Assembly (NCBI RefSeq): GCF_021347895.1
Contig: NC_067120.1
Span: 24,351,361-24,415,360, forward strand
From: Acanthochromis polyacanthus
Taxonomy: Eukaryota > Chordata > Actinopteri > Pomacentridae
Length of the DNA: 64,000 nt
Reading direction: 5' to 3'
The notes beneath the pieces were generated by a model. It had not been told where the DNA came from, made no database searches, and was given only the letters and a program-made list of their open reading frames with translations. How positions within the stretch are numbered: position 1 is the first letter of the stretch; every line of letters begins with the position of its first letter. Shown piece by piece: positions 13,901 through 28,900 of this stretch. The translations under genes were made by a program, and so were the position numbers.

Positions 13901-16900
13901 GTCTCTGCTGTGTTTATTTGCAGAGCAGCAAATGGCTCCATCTCTGCTCCATTCAGTCTATTCATATCTCTGCTCTGAAACTTGAAGCTGACGAGGCAAA
14001 CACACACATCAACAGTTCAACAATTAGTGCTGGAGGAAGTACTCAGATCTTTCACTTTAGAACAAAGAGCAACATCAAAATGTACAAACAATATTTATGC
14101 AGAATGGGCAATTTAGGATAATGTATTTTTAGATTAGTGGACAATAATGAAATGTGCTACACTTCTAAATAAGAGTCCTTTACAGGTGTTTTGAAGATTT
14201 ATAGCGGCTGGATGATTTATTTTTTATGAAACAGGAACAACACTCACAAGAATAATAAAAATGAGGAAGTTTATATGTGAGCTAACGTAATCTGCCATTA
14301 AACGTTGACATGTTGCACTGATGACGCTACAATATCAAAAATTTCAAACAGATTTTGAGATGTGAAAAGAGGCTTACCAGGGAATCTCAAATATGTTGAC
14401 TTTTAAAAATGAAACACACTGCCTCACACTTCTCCCTGTGCTAGACTGTCAAAACAGAAGCTCCCTGATGTTCAAAAGAGCTCACCAGACAGAACTGTCT
14501 CTTTCGGTCTCATATATATTGATGAAAAAAAACATCTGTATTATTGCCTTCCAAATAAAAGTCTTTACCCATTTTCAGAGCTTAGTGAGAAACTCTGCTG
14601 TAACTTGGATTTTTCTTTTCTTCAAAGTTTCAATTCTATAACCAAGAAGACAACCTGGTAGTTACAGGATGTCACCAGAGTTTTTTTCAAATATGGCAAG
14701 ATACAAAAAATATGCATATACCGGGCTTTGCAAAAGTTCTGTTACACTCGGTTTCATGATCTTTAGAGACGTTTACATGTCGGAGTGAAAAATTCCATTA
14801 AATAAACTGAAAGTTCTACCTTATAGGCAGGTGTCATTAATACAAATTTTTTCTCCAGTGAAGTTGTATCAAGATGGAAGTCAAAAGAGTTGAGATATCT
14901 GCTCTCCTTCGTGCTGAACATCAGCCGGATGACCGTCCACAGAGTCGCGGAGAGGCTAAAGAATGGTGAAAATCTTTCAGGTCTTCACCATTCTTGAGCC
15001 TCTCCGCGACTCTGTGGACGGTCATCCGGCTGATGTTCAGCTGCTTGGCTCTGTCAGACTTGTTGTGGCCAGCATGAAGGAGAGCAGATATCTCAACTCT
15101 TTTGACTTCCATCTTGATACAACTTCACCGGAGAACAAATTTGTGTTAATGACACCTGCCTATAAAGTAGAACTTTCAGTTTATTTAATGGAATTTTTCA
15201 CTCCGACATGTAAACGTCTCTAAAGATCATGAAACCGTGTAACAGAACTTTTGCAAAGCTCGGTATGTTTTAGTGATATTTAAAGGAAATTAACAGGGTG
15301 TGTCAAATATTCTGACTTTGGAAAATAAAACACGCTTTTTAAAGTTACACACATTTGTATGTATATTAAAATATCTGACATCTTGTAACTATACTGGCAT
15401 GGATTTTAGGAGGAAGTTGATGAGCCAGATTTAACAAATAAAAGGCATTTCGTCGTTATAGGAAGTCATTAGGATCCTGAAAAGTATGCTAGACAGTCAA
15501 AATTGACCATCAGAGTATGTGAAATATGCTTAAAGTTCTATATGCACTGATACAAACTATACATTACATAAATTATATATATTTAAACAGCAGTAGCTGC
15601 ACTGGTGCACTCAAAATGTCTTCAGAAATAGTGGCCAACAGTTACTAATGTATTTACGTGAGAGCATCACGTGAATCAAGTTGCAGCCGGTAAAAGCAGG
15701 CATCATTTTTAATACTGTATACTGATGGGTAGTTTAAGCTATAGTAAAACATAATTTCTTTTTATATGTTCTATCAGTAATCAGACATTGAAAAATAACT
15801 GTAATAACAACTACATTTTCCACCCCTGTCAACAATCATCACTATCATGCTGCCTAACTATATCTGAATCTACATACAGCTCTGCCTTATAACACACAGA
15901 TCAAACTCAACTTCTTACATATAAAACCTTACAGCTGACACTGCCCAACCTCACTGATCTTCTCCAGCATCACCAGTAATTGTAAAAACTGACTGACACA
16001 TCCAAAGTATTTGCAGGAAGTAGAATGGCATTGTTTCAGTGTTATCTCACTGCGTTATTACTCCGCTTAGTAAGTTATGTGATGATCAGCGTACGCTTGT
16101 CTGTCTGTCTGTCTGTCTGTCTGTCCGTAACATTACTCAAAAACAGATTTGGATTAAATTTTCTGGGTTTAGAAATGACACAACAACCATTTGAATAGAT
16201 TTTGGCAGTGATGGGGCTTGTAGTCTGGTTTCACAGATTTGTTAAAGATTTCTGGATCATTGTGAGATAGCAACATGGCATCACTGTAACTATGACAACA
16301 AGAGAATGCTATGTCAGCTGCCTGCTGACGATCCCATGAGTGTGATCCTACTACAAATCCACCACTGCGGACTTACCCGTTGGAAATGATACAAGGAATG
16401 AGCAGCCTTGGTAGAGAATTGGGCTCTCTGAGTACTTTTCTTATTTTTATAATGCATTACTTCTACACTGACTGGTGACCTGTCCAAGCTGTCCTCTGCC
16501 TTCACCCTAAGTCAGCTGGGATAGACTCCAGCACCCCGTGACCCTAATGAGGATTAAGCAATGTATAGATAATGAATGGATGGATTACTTCTACATTTCC
16601 ATCAGTCTTAACTTTGTGTATGTTGTGAACCTGTTAACATGTGACGGTAAAGCCCAAATTTATTCATGCCAATGCCAATTTAAACTAAAACCAAAGAGCT
16701 CAGGGATCTCAGTATTAGGGTCCATCAATGATTTGTACATGCTGCTGTGCATACTGCCTCAGTGTGCCTCAGTGTGTTACAGAGGCTTATATTTCTCCAG
16801 CTGGGACAGATCAGGCTGCTGACAGTCAAAGTCAAACTGAAATGCAATTGGATTGGGAGGATGGGGGGCTAAGAGCGGGGGGGGGGGGGGGGGGGGGGGG

Positions 16901-19900
16901 GGGGTGTTAGATGACCCGACAACAGCTGGCACCCGCTAACTGAGACACGGCAAACAAATTTAACCCTCATCTGCTTCATTCAGACCAGCAACCAAGAGCC
17001 ACAGCTTTTATCAACCCAGATCAGAGGGAGAAACAGGACTCGCACACAACCACACAGCAGCCCAACATATAAATAACCAACATCACAGAGCAACAGAGTG
17101 TGAAGACACACCTCAACAGTAATTCCAACATGTAGATCTAAATCCCAGAACACGTCATCAGTCCCTACAGAGCTGCAAGAGAGTTTTCATTTTTCTATGC
17201 AACCTCAGTGTTCTATATTAAAACAATTACAAATACTTTGTGGAATATTCATAGCACCTGAGTGCAGACAACACATAAATGAAACAATCATTTGTAAAAT
17301 CAAGAAATTAATAAGCTGTACTGTAAAAAAGAAAAAAATAGACTGAAATTGATTTCTGGTGAGGCTGCATTCTCTCAATTTGTTTGCTGTAAGACCATCA
17401 GGAGACCATCGATCTCATTTTACAGGAACAAAATCCTTTAGTGTAAAGATTACACAGTTTACATTCACTCCAACAGTGCCCAGCAGGCACTTTTCATAGA
17501 ATCTGGAGGTAAAGAGACTAAAGAAAAGTCTATTTGACTACAAAACAAGATTAACTTCGGTAGAAAATTGGAATTAAAAAAAAATATCTAGACTCCATAT
17601 AATTATTAATTTAATAGCGTTCATAATTCTATATTTCGACATGTTTTCAAGTCCTAAACTAAGTTAAAATATATTTATTCAATATATCCCTAGAAGTTCT
17701 CTGACCAAGTAATCAATGCTGTATTCTGACACCAGAATTAATTCCACTACAATGAAGGTGACAAAATTGATAATACTGCATTAGCTAGACCACTGCTGCA
17801 AAAGGACAAATGGCAGCAGATGTCAGTTTACACCTCTCTGTTCCCATAAAGTGAAAAAAATGTGTAAAATATACTAACATTAACTTGAGCTTCAGTTGAC
17901 AAAAAGTTGAACTAGATCTGAAAGTACAAATTATTACTCCGCCAAGAAACGCGTTTGTCTGTCTGTGAGCAACACTACTCAAAAACAGAATGATGGATTT
18001 GGATGAAATTTTCAGAGAAGGTCAGAAATGACACAAAGACCACCTCATTAGATTTTAGCAGTCATGTGGCTTATAGTCTGGATCCATAGATTTGTTAAGG
18101 ATTTCTGTATGATTGCAAGATAGCAGCACGGCGTCACTGTAACTAGGACTACAAATGAACGCTACGCCAGCTGCCTGCTGATGATCACATGATTGCAATC
18201 CTACTACAAATCCACTGCTGCTGACTTATCCGTCAAAAATTATACAAGGAACAATTGATTAAATTATGGGGGTGTTTCTGAGTCTCATCAATTCTTGTCG
18301 TCTGCTACATATTTAAGTCACGTGAGTCAGTATTCATGCATAACGTACACATGCATAACACACGCCTGTGCTCAGGGGAAGGTCATTTTGTTTGTGGGTA
18401 AACTAGTATTAATTGGCCACATTCTATATTGCTGTGATTTCTGATCATCGATAACTAATAAAAAATGCTGCATTTCTACAAATATATGCTGCATTTCTGA
18501 CAATGCCATATGGAGGAATGAACAGCCTTGGCGGAGTTCTGTGCTCTCTGAGTGCTTTTCTTGTGCTTAGTGTGACAAGCAGTCAGTGATTTGAGACTCA
18601 TCTGAGCACCTGACTTTGAATGACTCCATCATGATTTGCTATTATTAGTATGTACAACTGATTTTAATTTAGATATGGACTCTTAATATGCAATTTTAAT
18701 CCTGTAATCACTTCAATGGCCTTTAGAAGGACTGTGTCTCAGCAGTGGAGGGATCTATTCCCCTTCCAGTTAACATGGGGACAGCTACTATGTGTTTTTG
18801 ACTTGATAAATACGCACCATTTACAGCTTGTTCCGCAGCAGCTATAGCAGACTTTAACTGCGACACAAAGCTACTGTACAGTAAAAACATGTTGATACTT
18901 CAACAAAAACCTTAAACTGATCTCTTTGTTTGTCATTTCAATTATTCAGCCCCTTTCAGCAGAGCTGCAGATACACTCGCAGATCAAAGAAAGTATGAAT
19001 GTTATAATCATGTGAATCAATGTTCAGAAGCAGATTATGTTACAGGAATAGTTTGAGAGGTTTTTCTAGATGTTTTGGAATTTGTTTCTTTAAAATCACA
19101 GGACTGGCTAAAGCCAAAGACCAAGTGACATACTTTTTTGTGAATTAATGAAACACTGAGATTCTAGTTACCATCATCCAGTGTGATCTCCTGGAGGCCC
19201 AAGGAACCCAGATTTCGCTGATCCTCTGGTTCCTGCTTGATGCTCAGCGTCTGTCCTGGGCTGGACAGCACAGAGTCCTTCTGTGGGTCAGTGGCAGTTA
19301 CGAAGGTACTTGTCGAGCTTTGTGAAACTGCAGACTGTCCCGTATGTAGTCCTCCAGAGGAAATGTTTGGAGAGATGGTGAAGGTCTGAAGAGGAACCGA
19401 AGAGCCTTGAGGAGGAATCGTGGTGATCTGAGGAGGGACTGGGGTCTGAGAAGAGATGGTGAAGGTCTGAGGAGGCTTGATGGAAGTATGAAGTGCAATC
19501 AAGGTCTGATGAGGGCTTAGAGGGGTTTGTGAAAGCATGGATGTACTTTGGAGTGGGATGGAAGAGGTCTGAGGAAACATTAAGGTCTGAAAGGAGACAG
19601 AGGAGGGTGGAGGGTGGTGGAGACGGGGGGCATTGTGGGAAGCAGGATAACGCACCAGGAGGTCACAGGAATCATAATAAGCCACATCTGAACTTAGCAC
19701 TTGGTCATGGGAGGGTGTGTCAGAGGAGGGAGAACAGAAGCCAGGTGCATTGTGGGAGATTAGGTCTGGCTCCCAAGGCTCCTGTTTGACTCCAGCAGCC
19801 ACCGGAAGGTGACCTCTAACCTCAGGCAGATAGGTGAAGGACTGTGGTACACTTCTTCTTCTCTTCCCATTTGAGACATAGAACTGGACTTGGACTGGAC

Positions 19901-22900
19901 AAGTTGTCTTCTTATTGTAAGGAGGAATCTCCACCACAACTCTGGTCTGAAAGACAGAAACACACAAGTGAGAGGACTGTGGCATCTCAGGGTTAATTGA
20001 CACTGCTCATCCAAATAACACATAACACTATCTGATGTTTCAGATAGTTGTGTTCAATGCACAAAGGAAACAGTTATATTAATATACTGTTTCTAGGGAT
20101 GCCTAATTGAACAGTGATTCTGTAAGAAGTTTGTTAAATGTATAAGCCATGACACTGGTACAGACTTAATCTGTGTATTGTTTAGTCAAAGTCAGAGTAC
20201 CATTTCACAGTAGAGACACAGTCTACATTGTGTCTCAAACCACATTCACACTAACAGTGCCCAGCATGCATTTTTTGTAGGATCTGGAGGTGAAGAGACT
20301 GAAGAAAAATCTATGTGACTATAAAACTGGATTAACTGAAAACTGGAATTAAAAAATATATATCTAGAGTCCATATAACTATGAATTTAACAGTGTTCAT
20401 AATTCTATATTGCAACATGTTTTCAAGGCCTACACTAAGTTAAAATATAGTTATAAGTAATCAATGCTGTTCTGACAGCAGAATTCACTCCACTACCATG
20501 AAGGTGATAAAACTGATAATACTGCATTAGCTAGACCACTGCTGCAAAAGGACAAATGGCAGCAGATGTCAGTTTACACCCATTTTTTCCCATAAAATGA
20601 AAAAAGGTTGCAAACTTTACTAACATTTACGTGCATTTCAGTTGACAAAAAGTTGAACTAGATCTGAAAGCAATTTATTACTTAGCCAAGGACCACGGTG
20701 GAGTGATGTGACGATCGGCGTACGTTTGTTCTTCTGTCTATGCACAACATTACTGAAAAACGGACTAAAGGATTTGGATGAAATTTTCAGGGAAGATCGG
20801 AAATGACACAAGGACCACCTTACAGATTTTGATAGTGATGCAGTTTATAGTCTGCATCCACGGATTTGTTAAAGATTTCTGTATCACAGCAAGATAGTCG
20901 AACAACGTCAATGTAACTTTGACGACAAGTGAAAGCTACGTAAGCTGACTGCTGACAATCACATGATTGCGATCATACTGCAAATCGACCGCTGCAGACT
21001 TATTAGGACTTACCCGTCAGAAATGATACGACTGAGCAGCCTTGGTGGAGTACTGCGCTCTGAGTGTTTTTCTTGTTTACTTTTGTAATCTGTTTCTATA
21101 CTTGTCTCCTCTCTGCTCTATGTAAACACAGCTTGCAGTTCAGCTGAAATATCCGAAAATCTTTGTTATGGTTTTATGGCTGTGCTAAAGAGTGCAGACT
21201 TTATTATTGTCTTTACAGGATCTGGTGCAGACTGAATTTTTGCCAATTTTTAAAATGAGACTGGTAGAATAAAGTGAATTTGATGACATACCATGATTTT
21301 GAGGTTAGATTTGGTACATTTTCTGGGTGTCAAGGTGACAAATAAAAGAAATCTGACATCACTTTGCTGTGACATGTCAGAAAATAGTCTCCTCCAGCAA
21401 ACACCTGACAACAGGGTCATCACATTAGCAGTACTGAAATAAGTATTCAGACCTTTTACTGAACTCCAAGTAGCAATACAATAATTTATAAATACTAATT
21501 ACACGTAAGTTTGATTTTGGCAACAGTTTAAGTCCTCTATTTACCCAAAAATTTAACAGATAGCCTATAATGTACTACATAGCAGGGTAGTACACAGTAT
21601 AAAAGCATTATACAAAAAACAGAAGTTTGTTTGGAACTGGGGCTGTTTGTCTTGAACATTTTCTAGTCAAAACACAAGTACCTCTAAACCTTGGAATAGC
21701 CTCTTTCTATTATTATGCATTAAAGTGGAAAAATATTTCTCTCTGTATGTATTACTGTATATGACACTGTATTTTTGCATCTATAGCACATGTTAAAATT
21801 TAAAAGTGGAGACCATAGGAAATGAGCTGGATACAACCAGCTTTTGAAAGAGAAACAGCTCAACTGAGTTTCCTAAAATGCATCCAAAAATACCACAATC
21901 CTTGTGGGAGAGAGTTCTTTAGACGGACAAATAAAACTGAAATTAGACCTTTTAATAAGTTACAAGAGCACCATGTTGTCATAAAAAGGAGCAAATAGTT
22001 GAATAATTGTAGTCACTGTAGAATCATTTCAGTACAGCCCCACATTTTATACCATGCTGTCCGGTATGTTTCCTATTATTCCTATAATTTGGCACGCTGT
22101 ATTTATTATTACTCTTGCTCCCATATTCCAATTTTGTCACAAGGAACCCAAAAGATCCTGATAATGTTGGTACTCACTGCACTGCTTTTTTCTGACAGAA
22201 CTCTAGCGTCCATTTCCCACAGTGTTCTTCCATCTGAAGGGACAAAATACGTAAAAGTTGGTCAAAAAATGTAATTTCACCTAAAGTAACGTAAATTGTT
22301 TTACACTGATCTTACCAGGCCCTTTCTCCATGAAAACAACTCTGGACTGAGCAGCGATGTTGGATCCGATTATGACTAGCTCCTGCCCTCCATCTACAGA
22401 GCAGCTGGTTGGACTGAAGCTCTCCAACTGAGGAAGATCTTGGCCTGAGCGCTGGGCTAAAATGCAACAGAATTGTTTTACAATTGAAGTACAACTGTGG
22501 TTTCTTTCTATAACATGACAGAGCATTTCTGTACAACAAGAAGAAACACAGATTGGTATATGTTAAAATTTAGCACAAGCATTGAGAAACATCTAACATC
22601 AGCACAAATGAAAACATTTGTCTGTGACTGAATGTATTGCACTGTTGATATCACGGGATTTCACTCACAACACTCAACAGGAATAGATACTGTCTGCAGC
22701 CACAGCATCTGGCCATCCAGATGAGGAACAGCAACCCTGAACACAACTCGCACCCTTGTATTCTTCCGGCCGATATCCGTCTCTCCTTTCTTCAGCTCAA
22801 TGTCAGCGTTACGCAACTTCAGGATGCCAGCACAGTCAATGCTTCAGGAAAAAAAACAAAGACATAGTTTTGATCATAATGCATTACTTGCTACATTAAC

Positions 22901-25900
22901 AGCATCGCATGAAATTTCTGTCTGCTAGTAAGGTTCTAGAAAAATTATTGGGCTTCGTTTTTTGCATCTTGTGTTCTCGCATGGACACTGGCATTCAGGG
23001 GTGAAGTCCACATTCCTGTCAATTCCAGAGGGCAGTAGCTGAAATGTATGCAAGCTATGAGATGCAGGGTACAAGTTACACAGAGGAACACTGTCTCCTG
23101 GAAAATCATCTCATTAGAGTTTTGTGTGTGAAAAACAGGATATAATAGCTCCCCTAAATAGATGCTAAAAACAGAACCATTGCCACTACTATATATGGCT
23201 AGTTCTGCTATTGCAGCTACTACTACTGCCAATTCAATTACTGCTACCAGTACTACGACTACTTCCACAATATCACAGAACAATATTCAGACTAGCATTA
23301 CTTCTACTGATACCACTTCTGTTCTAACAACATGGCTACAACCACTACAGTGCTGTGAAAAAGTATTTGCCCCACAGATATCTTCCACTTTTATCTATTT
23401 GTAACACTTAGGTATTTCAAATCGGGGGGGGGGGGGGGGGCAATATTTGGATATCCGGATACCGCCGTAGCGAACGAATATCGGATATTCGGGATATTCG
23501 GGTCCAGCCCTACAAGAAAACAGAAAATGCAGTTTTTAAATGATTTCATTTATTGAAAGAAAAATGCTGTCCAGACTCACCTTTCCCTAGGGTTAGAAAA
23601 AGTAATTTCCAATCTACCAAATGACCAAACTTATTTGGCAACTAGGTTAAATCTCAACAGCCACACTCACAAATGATTACTCCCTGGCTTGTTGAATCTA
23701 AACATCACTAAATAGAATCTGTCTGGCATTGTGAAGCAGCTAAAGCCACATGATGCCACGTTCTAAAGAGATTCAAGAACAGAAGTGAAAAAGTAATTGA
23801 TTTCATCAATCTGGAGGATTACAGAGACATTGCTAAGGCTCTGGGACTCCAGAGAACCACAATGAGAGACATTATCCTCAAATGGAGAAAATATGTAGCA
23901 GTGGTGAACCTTCCCAGGAGTGGCCGGCCAACCAACATTTCTCCAAGAGCGTGTCGAAATCTCTTCGAGGAGGTCACAAAAGAACCCAGAAAAACATCAA
24001 GGGAACTGCAGGCCTCACTGGCTTCATTTAAGGTTTGTTTACAAGACTCAACAATAAGGAAGACACTGGGCGAAAATGGCATCCATGGGAGAGTTGCAAG
24101 GAACAAAACAAACCTATCCAAAAAGAACATACAGATAGGTCTGGAATTTGCAAAAAATATATCTGGATGACCCCAAGACTTTTGGGATAACATCCTGTGG
24201 ACTGATGAGTCAAAGGTCAGACTTTTTGGAAAACATGGATCCTGCTATATCTGGTGTAAAGCTAATACTCCATTCCATATGAAGACAATGATTCCAACCG
24301 TGAAACATGGTGGTAGTAGTAAACGGCTTGATGCTGCTTCCACAGGACCTGGACGACTTGTCATAATTAATGGAGCCATGAATTCTGCTCTCTATCAGAA
24401 AATCCTCCTGGAGAATAACCACCATCAGTTCATGACCTAAAGCTTAACACAAATGGGTTCTGCACCATGATAATGATCCAAAGCACACAAGCAAGTCCAC
24501 CTCTGAGTGGCTCAAAAAGAACAAAATGAAGGTTTTGGAGTCACTGAGTCAATATCTGGACTTGAATCCAATTTGAGATGCAGTGGCAAGACTTTAAAGG
24601 TGCTCGAAAACCATCCAATGCAAGCTCTTCTGCAGAGAAGAGTGGGTCAAACTTCCTCCATGGTGTAAAAGACTGATCACAAGCTATCACAAACATTTAA
24701 CTGCAGTTGTTGCTGCCAAGGGACCAACCAGTTAATAGTTAACCACGCCTGACGAACGTCAGCGGGGTTACTGCATTCGGTGCGGTATCTGGCTGGGTAA
24801 GTATGTATGTATGTATGTGGCTATGTCCGTTCCGATATCTCTGCAAGTGCTGAAGTCAGGATAATCAAACTTGGCACTGAAGATCAGTCTAAGGTCTCCT
24901 GCTCAGTTGTGGAGTTACAGGTCAGCAGATCAACTAGGAAGGGAGATACGTACGATGATCAAAATGGATACATATTGCATCATTTGTATAGGGAGGACAG
25001 GGTTTTCGCCAGTAGAGGGCGTGGTTCTGCCCTCTACTGAGGGCTCGTCTAGTTGTAGGGGGCGATTACTTTTTCACAAGGCTGATACAGGTTTTCAATA
25101 AATCTTCAATAAATCATCATTTAAAAATTGCATTTTGTGTTGTGTGGGTTATCTTTAATATCAAATAAATTTAAATATTAGTTTGATGATCTTGAACATT
25201 TAAGCGTGAGAAATATGCAAAAATAGAAGACATCAGTCAAATACTGTTTCCTAGCACTGTACTTGTGTCAAAGACAACTACCTGTAATAGCATGATAGCA
25301 CCTGAAAAATATTTTTAGTATCATGCTCAGCCTAGAACTATACTTGGGATTTCATAAGCAATAGAGAAGTGTGTCACCTACATGGAAGTGAATGGAAAGA
25401 TGTAGTCTAGAAATGAGCACTGTGGCACTGAGTACTGTGGTGCATGAACCACCCCTGCAGAACCTGTTACTAGAGGAGAAAAAAGTACCCGTTGCACAGT
25501 GGGTATTTCCTAAAGAGCCCTGAAAAACTACTGTGCAGATGTCAATGCTGATTTGTTAAAATTTGTAGAAGACAAAGGATAACGAGTTAAGCTTGGACAG
25601 GAATATGTGGTTTTTTCTGCCATCTCGATGTTCTTGTCAAGATGCAATCTTCTTCTTCTCCTCACCAACAATGCCATCATACAACATAACATTTGCCATA
25701 CAGGCTAACAACAAATTCCCCCCCCCGTTGTTTTTTCTTTTCAACTTTGTCAGCGCTAAATAAGTGCTTGGTTTTGGACCACTTGACTTATTCTACCCCT
25801 AAGGTGGAGTCAAATTAAGCGCCGAGGTGTTCTCTGAACAATTGAGTCTTCGATTGTCTCTTAAAAGTAGAAAGGGACTCCGCAGAACGCACAGAGTTTG

Positions 25901-28900
25901 GTAGCTTGTTCCACCATTTGGGAACAACAGAGGAGAAGAGTCTGCCTAGAGATTTCCAGCCATGCTGGGCTGGAAGCACCAGGCGTCTCTCACATGCAGA
26001 GCGAAGTGGGCGTGAAGGGGAGTAGACCTAGGCCGGGGCGTTCTTGTAAATGTTTTGTAAGCCAGATAACTTTAAAGATAACTTCAAAAAAACGTTGCTG
26101 TGTAAAATCAACTGGTAAAAGGGCCCCTTAGACACAAGCTTACAGCTGCTGATGTCCAACAGACCGGACTCTATATTATATCAGAGTCAAAAGAATATCA
26201 TCAGTACAGATATCAAGGTGACCCTAAAAAAAAAATCAATAGTGATACCAAACCCAGGTTTGGTACTGTGGCTACTGTACCTGGCGGCCATGTTGTTTTC
26301 TGGAAGCAGAGGGATCTCCAAGACTTTGGTGCAGCCCATTATTTTTTCCTGGCACATGGTGGTAACCGTCTTCCCTGTTACTCGGTGGACCTGGTAGAAG
26401 GAATGGGGTCGAAGATATCGGTCGTCCGCGGTGCCTATGAACAATAGCAGGCTGACCGGCTGCTCGCTGTATCCATTCAACTGCAGAGAGAAATTCAACA
26501 GTCTGACAAACAGGTGCTTGTTATGACAAACAACGGTTATGCTGCTTGATTTGTTGAAACTTGGAAGGTCAAACATCTTTATACTATGTCTTCAGAAAAG
26601 GTGTTAAAATTAAAATTCGACTGTAAAGCCAAGTGTGATATCTTTGAGTTGTTGAATTTGGCAGCATATCGTGGTGTTTCATAAATTGATTAGCCTAAGA
26701 GAACTTTTGGGAAATATACTTAATTGATTCTCGCAGAATGCCACACGTCTACATTGATACCAAAGAGAACAAAGAAAGCAGAACACAAACAGAAACGTAA
26801 CAATTATTTTTATATTTATGCAAATGCTTAATAACGTGGTTTTTAGTGAGTTTTAAATGTGTTGCACGTATTTTTGAACAGGCCAGCCTTGCTAACCTCC
26901 ATGCCTGGATTGTTTATATGAAAAACGCGTTGTTCAGCTTGTATAATAATATATAAAAGCAATAACAAAAGGTTATGAAATCAGTTTTAAGTACAGCTAA
27001 ACATAAACTGGGCAAGTTCACTGAGAAATAAATTTATCAAGCTTAAATTAAATGTAAAGTAGGTTTGAATATGAGATAAACACTGACTTTTACTTTAATC
27101 ATTTAAAAAAATAAAAGGCTTGAAAAACACAATGAAAGTGAAGTCGGCAAATTTGGAAAAAGACTGTTGATACTAGCTAGTTAGCTCATTTACATGGTAT
27201 GGATGCATGATATATTGTTTTAGCTTTAGGCTGTGGGTACCAGACATGAAGTGTGTAATGCAAAAACATCACAGGAATTACAATGACAGGTAATGCAAAT
27301 GAACTCAGACATATCATGCTCCAACTTTTTGCTGCTTAACAGAAAAATAAAATTCTCACAGTTCTCATTTCCTTGTCTAAGAGAGAAGGCCTGATACCAG
27401 TTAACACATTTAAGTTGGTTTTAAAAACATAACCATTTCTCCCTGTCCACAAACACACACAAAGTTCACTGGATCAGTGCTGTGTTGATCAACATGTTCA
27501 ACTTACTTTCTTATTTACAGAGCCAGGGCTGCAAAAACACTACATTGTTTTTTCTGTTCACACAAAGAATGGACAGCTGGTGGGTTGTAATTAGATACTA
27601 CCTGAATTTGACAAAGGTCTATCAGAATAAAACTGTAAACTCCACTTTTAGGTCAGTTGCAATTAGGCATCAATTCCATTCTATGCAATTATTTTTATAC
27701 AGTGCTAAATAATAAAACATTTCATCTGAAACACTTCACATAGTAAGGTCTGGACATTACAATACTGTGGAGCGAAACTCAACAAAAACTTCTGCTCTCT
27801 TTGTGGATTTCACACATATACACACACCCACATGTGCATGCACGAACAAAACACAATTTTAACACATCTTGCAGCATGAAGCTCATCTAGCTTCAGCAGC
27901 AGCCTAAGGATGTGACACCCAGAATAGCCCTGCTGGTGTCCGTTACATATGAGGCCTTGATAGAGCTTTACTTGCCTCAGCCTGCCTCTGTTGTCTGATT
28001 CGGATGATCCACAAGATTGCTCACCCACAGCACCAGCAAAACACAACTCTGACAAAAACCTCTGTCTCTCTATGATTTTAACTCAAGGGAATGATCACAG
28101 ACTCAATCCTTGTTTTGAGTTTTTAAGAATATATACAGTATTTGAGAAGAACAAACATTTCCTTCTTTACATGGACTCTAGCACTCTGATGAACAGGTGG
28201 CCATTGATGGGTGTCGTCTTTTTCTGAATTCATGTATTGTTATGCCACATTCATGTCAAGTCAGAGTTGCATTCACAAGTTTAAAATGAGGAAACAGCAT
28301 TTATATCAACAGTCACGTTTCAGTTTGGAAATGGAATACCTACCAGACCCTAACCCTGGAATTTGGCAACAGCAGAACTGTTACTATTTCAGTATGTGCA
28401 AATATGCAACATACAAATACAGCTGTGTTTCCTCTCTTTCTTATGGTGTGATATTGACATATCTAGACACTAACTTTGCAATGCAATGATGAGTTCAAGG
28501 GTAATTCAGACATGAGAGATGGGTTTGTAGACACACACAGCTGTATGCAGGTTGTAACTGACTTAATTTGGTGTGAAAGATTTTTTTTCTTGTTGGCAAT
28601 TCATGGCTCAGACAAGTAACTAAAATAGTTCAAAGTCAGGTTGCGTACTTCAGTTTGATATGCCCTACCTCTTGCTGCAATGACTGCTTCCAGAGCAATT
28701 CAACTAAGATGAAGGAATGTGAATATGGGATGCAAAGGTTAAGGATAGTAATACAGACAAGAATGAAAACAAAACATGCTATCTCCATATCAGACTACTA
28801 ATCAGTGTAATGAAACCGAAGATAATGGACATGTTGATATGTTGACTGTGTGCAAAAATCACACACTCGTTTCATAACAATAATATTTTTCATTATTGCA

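Larger units (their letters stand above)
23348..25259 (+). mobile_element. decayed Tc1-like transposon with nested insertions
   Basis: TA-flanked element with ends CAGTGCTGTGAAAAAG and CCTAGCACTG. The transposase is a relic: [31 protein letters not shown], then stops, then [15 protein letters not shown] and PTVKHGG in pieces. Two later insertions interrupt it: a G17 tract plus about 75 bp ending tcgggtccagccctac (23424-23513, hAT-like end) and a hairpin-CTAG type element (24740-25052). It lies in nfatc3 intron 5. Confidence 0.8.

Noticed and set aside
19493..19789. 98-residue plus-strand frame opposite nfatc3 exon 9
   Set aside because: Antisense shadow of a real coding exon.
23162..23404. 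Threonine/serine-rich 80-residue frame
   Set aside because: Low-complexity intronic sequence running into a Tc1 end; no splice or family support.
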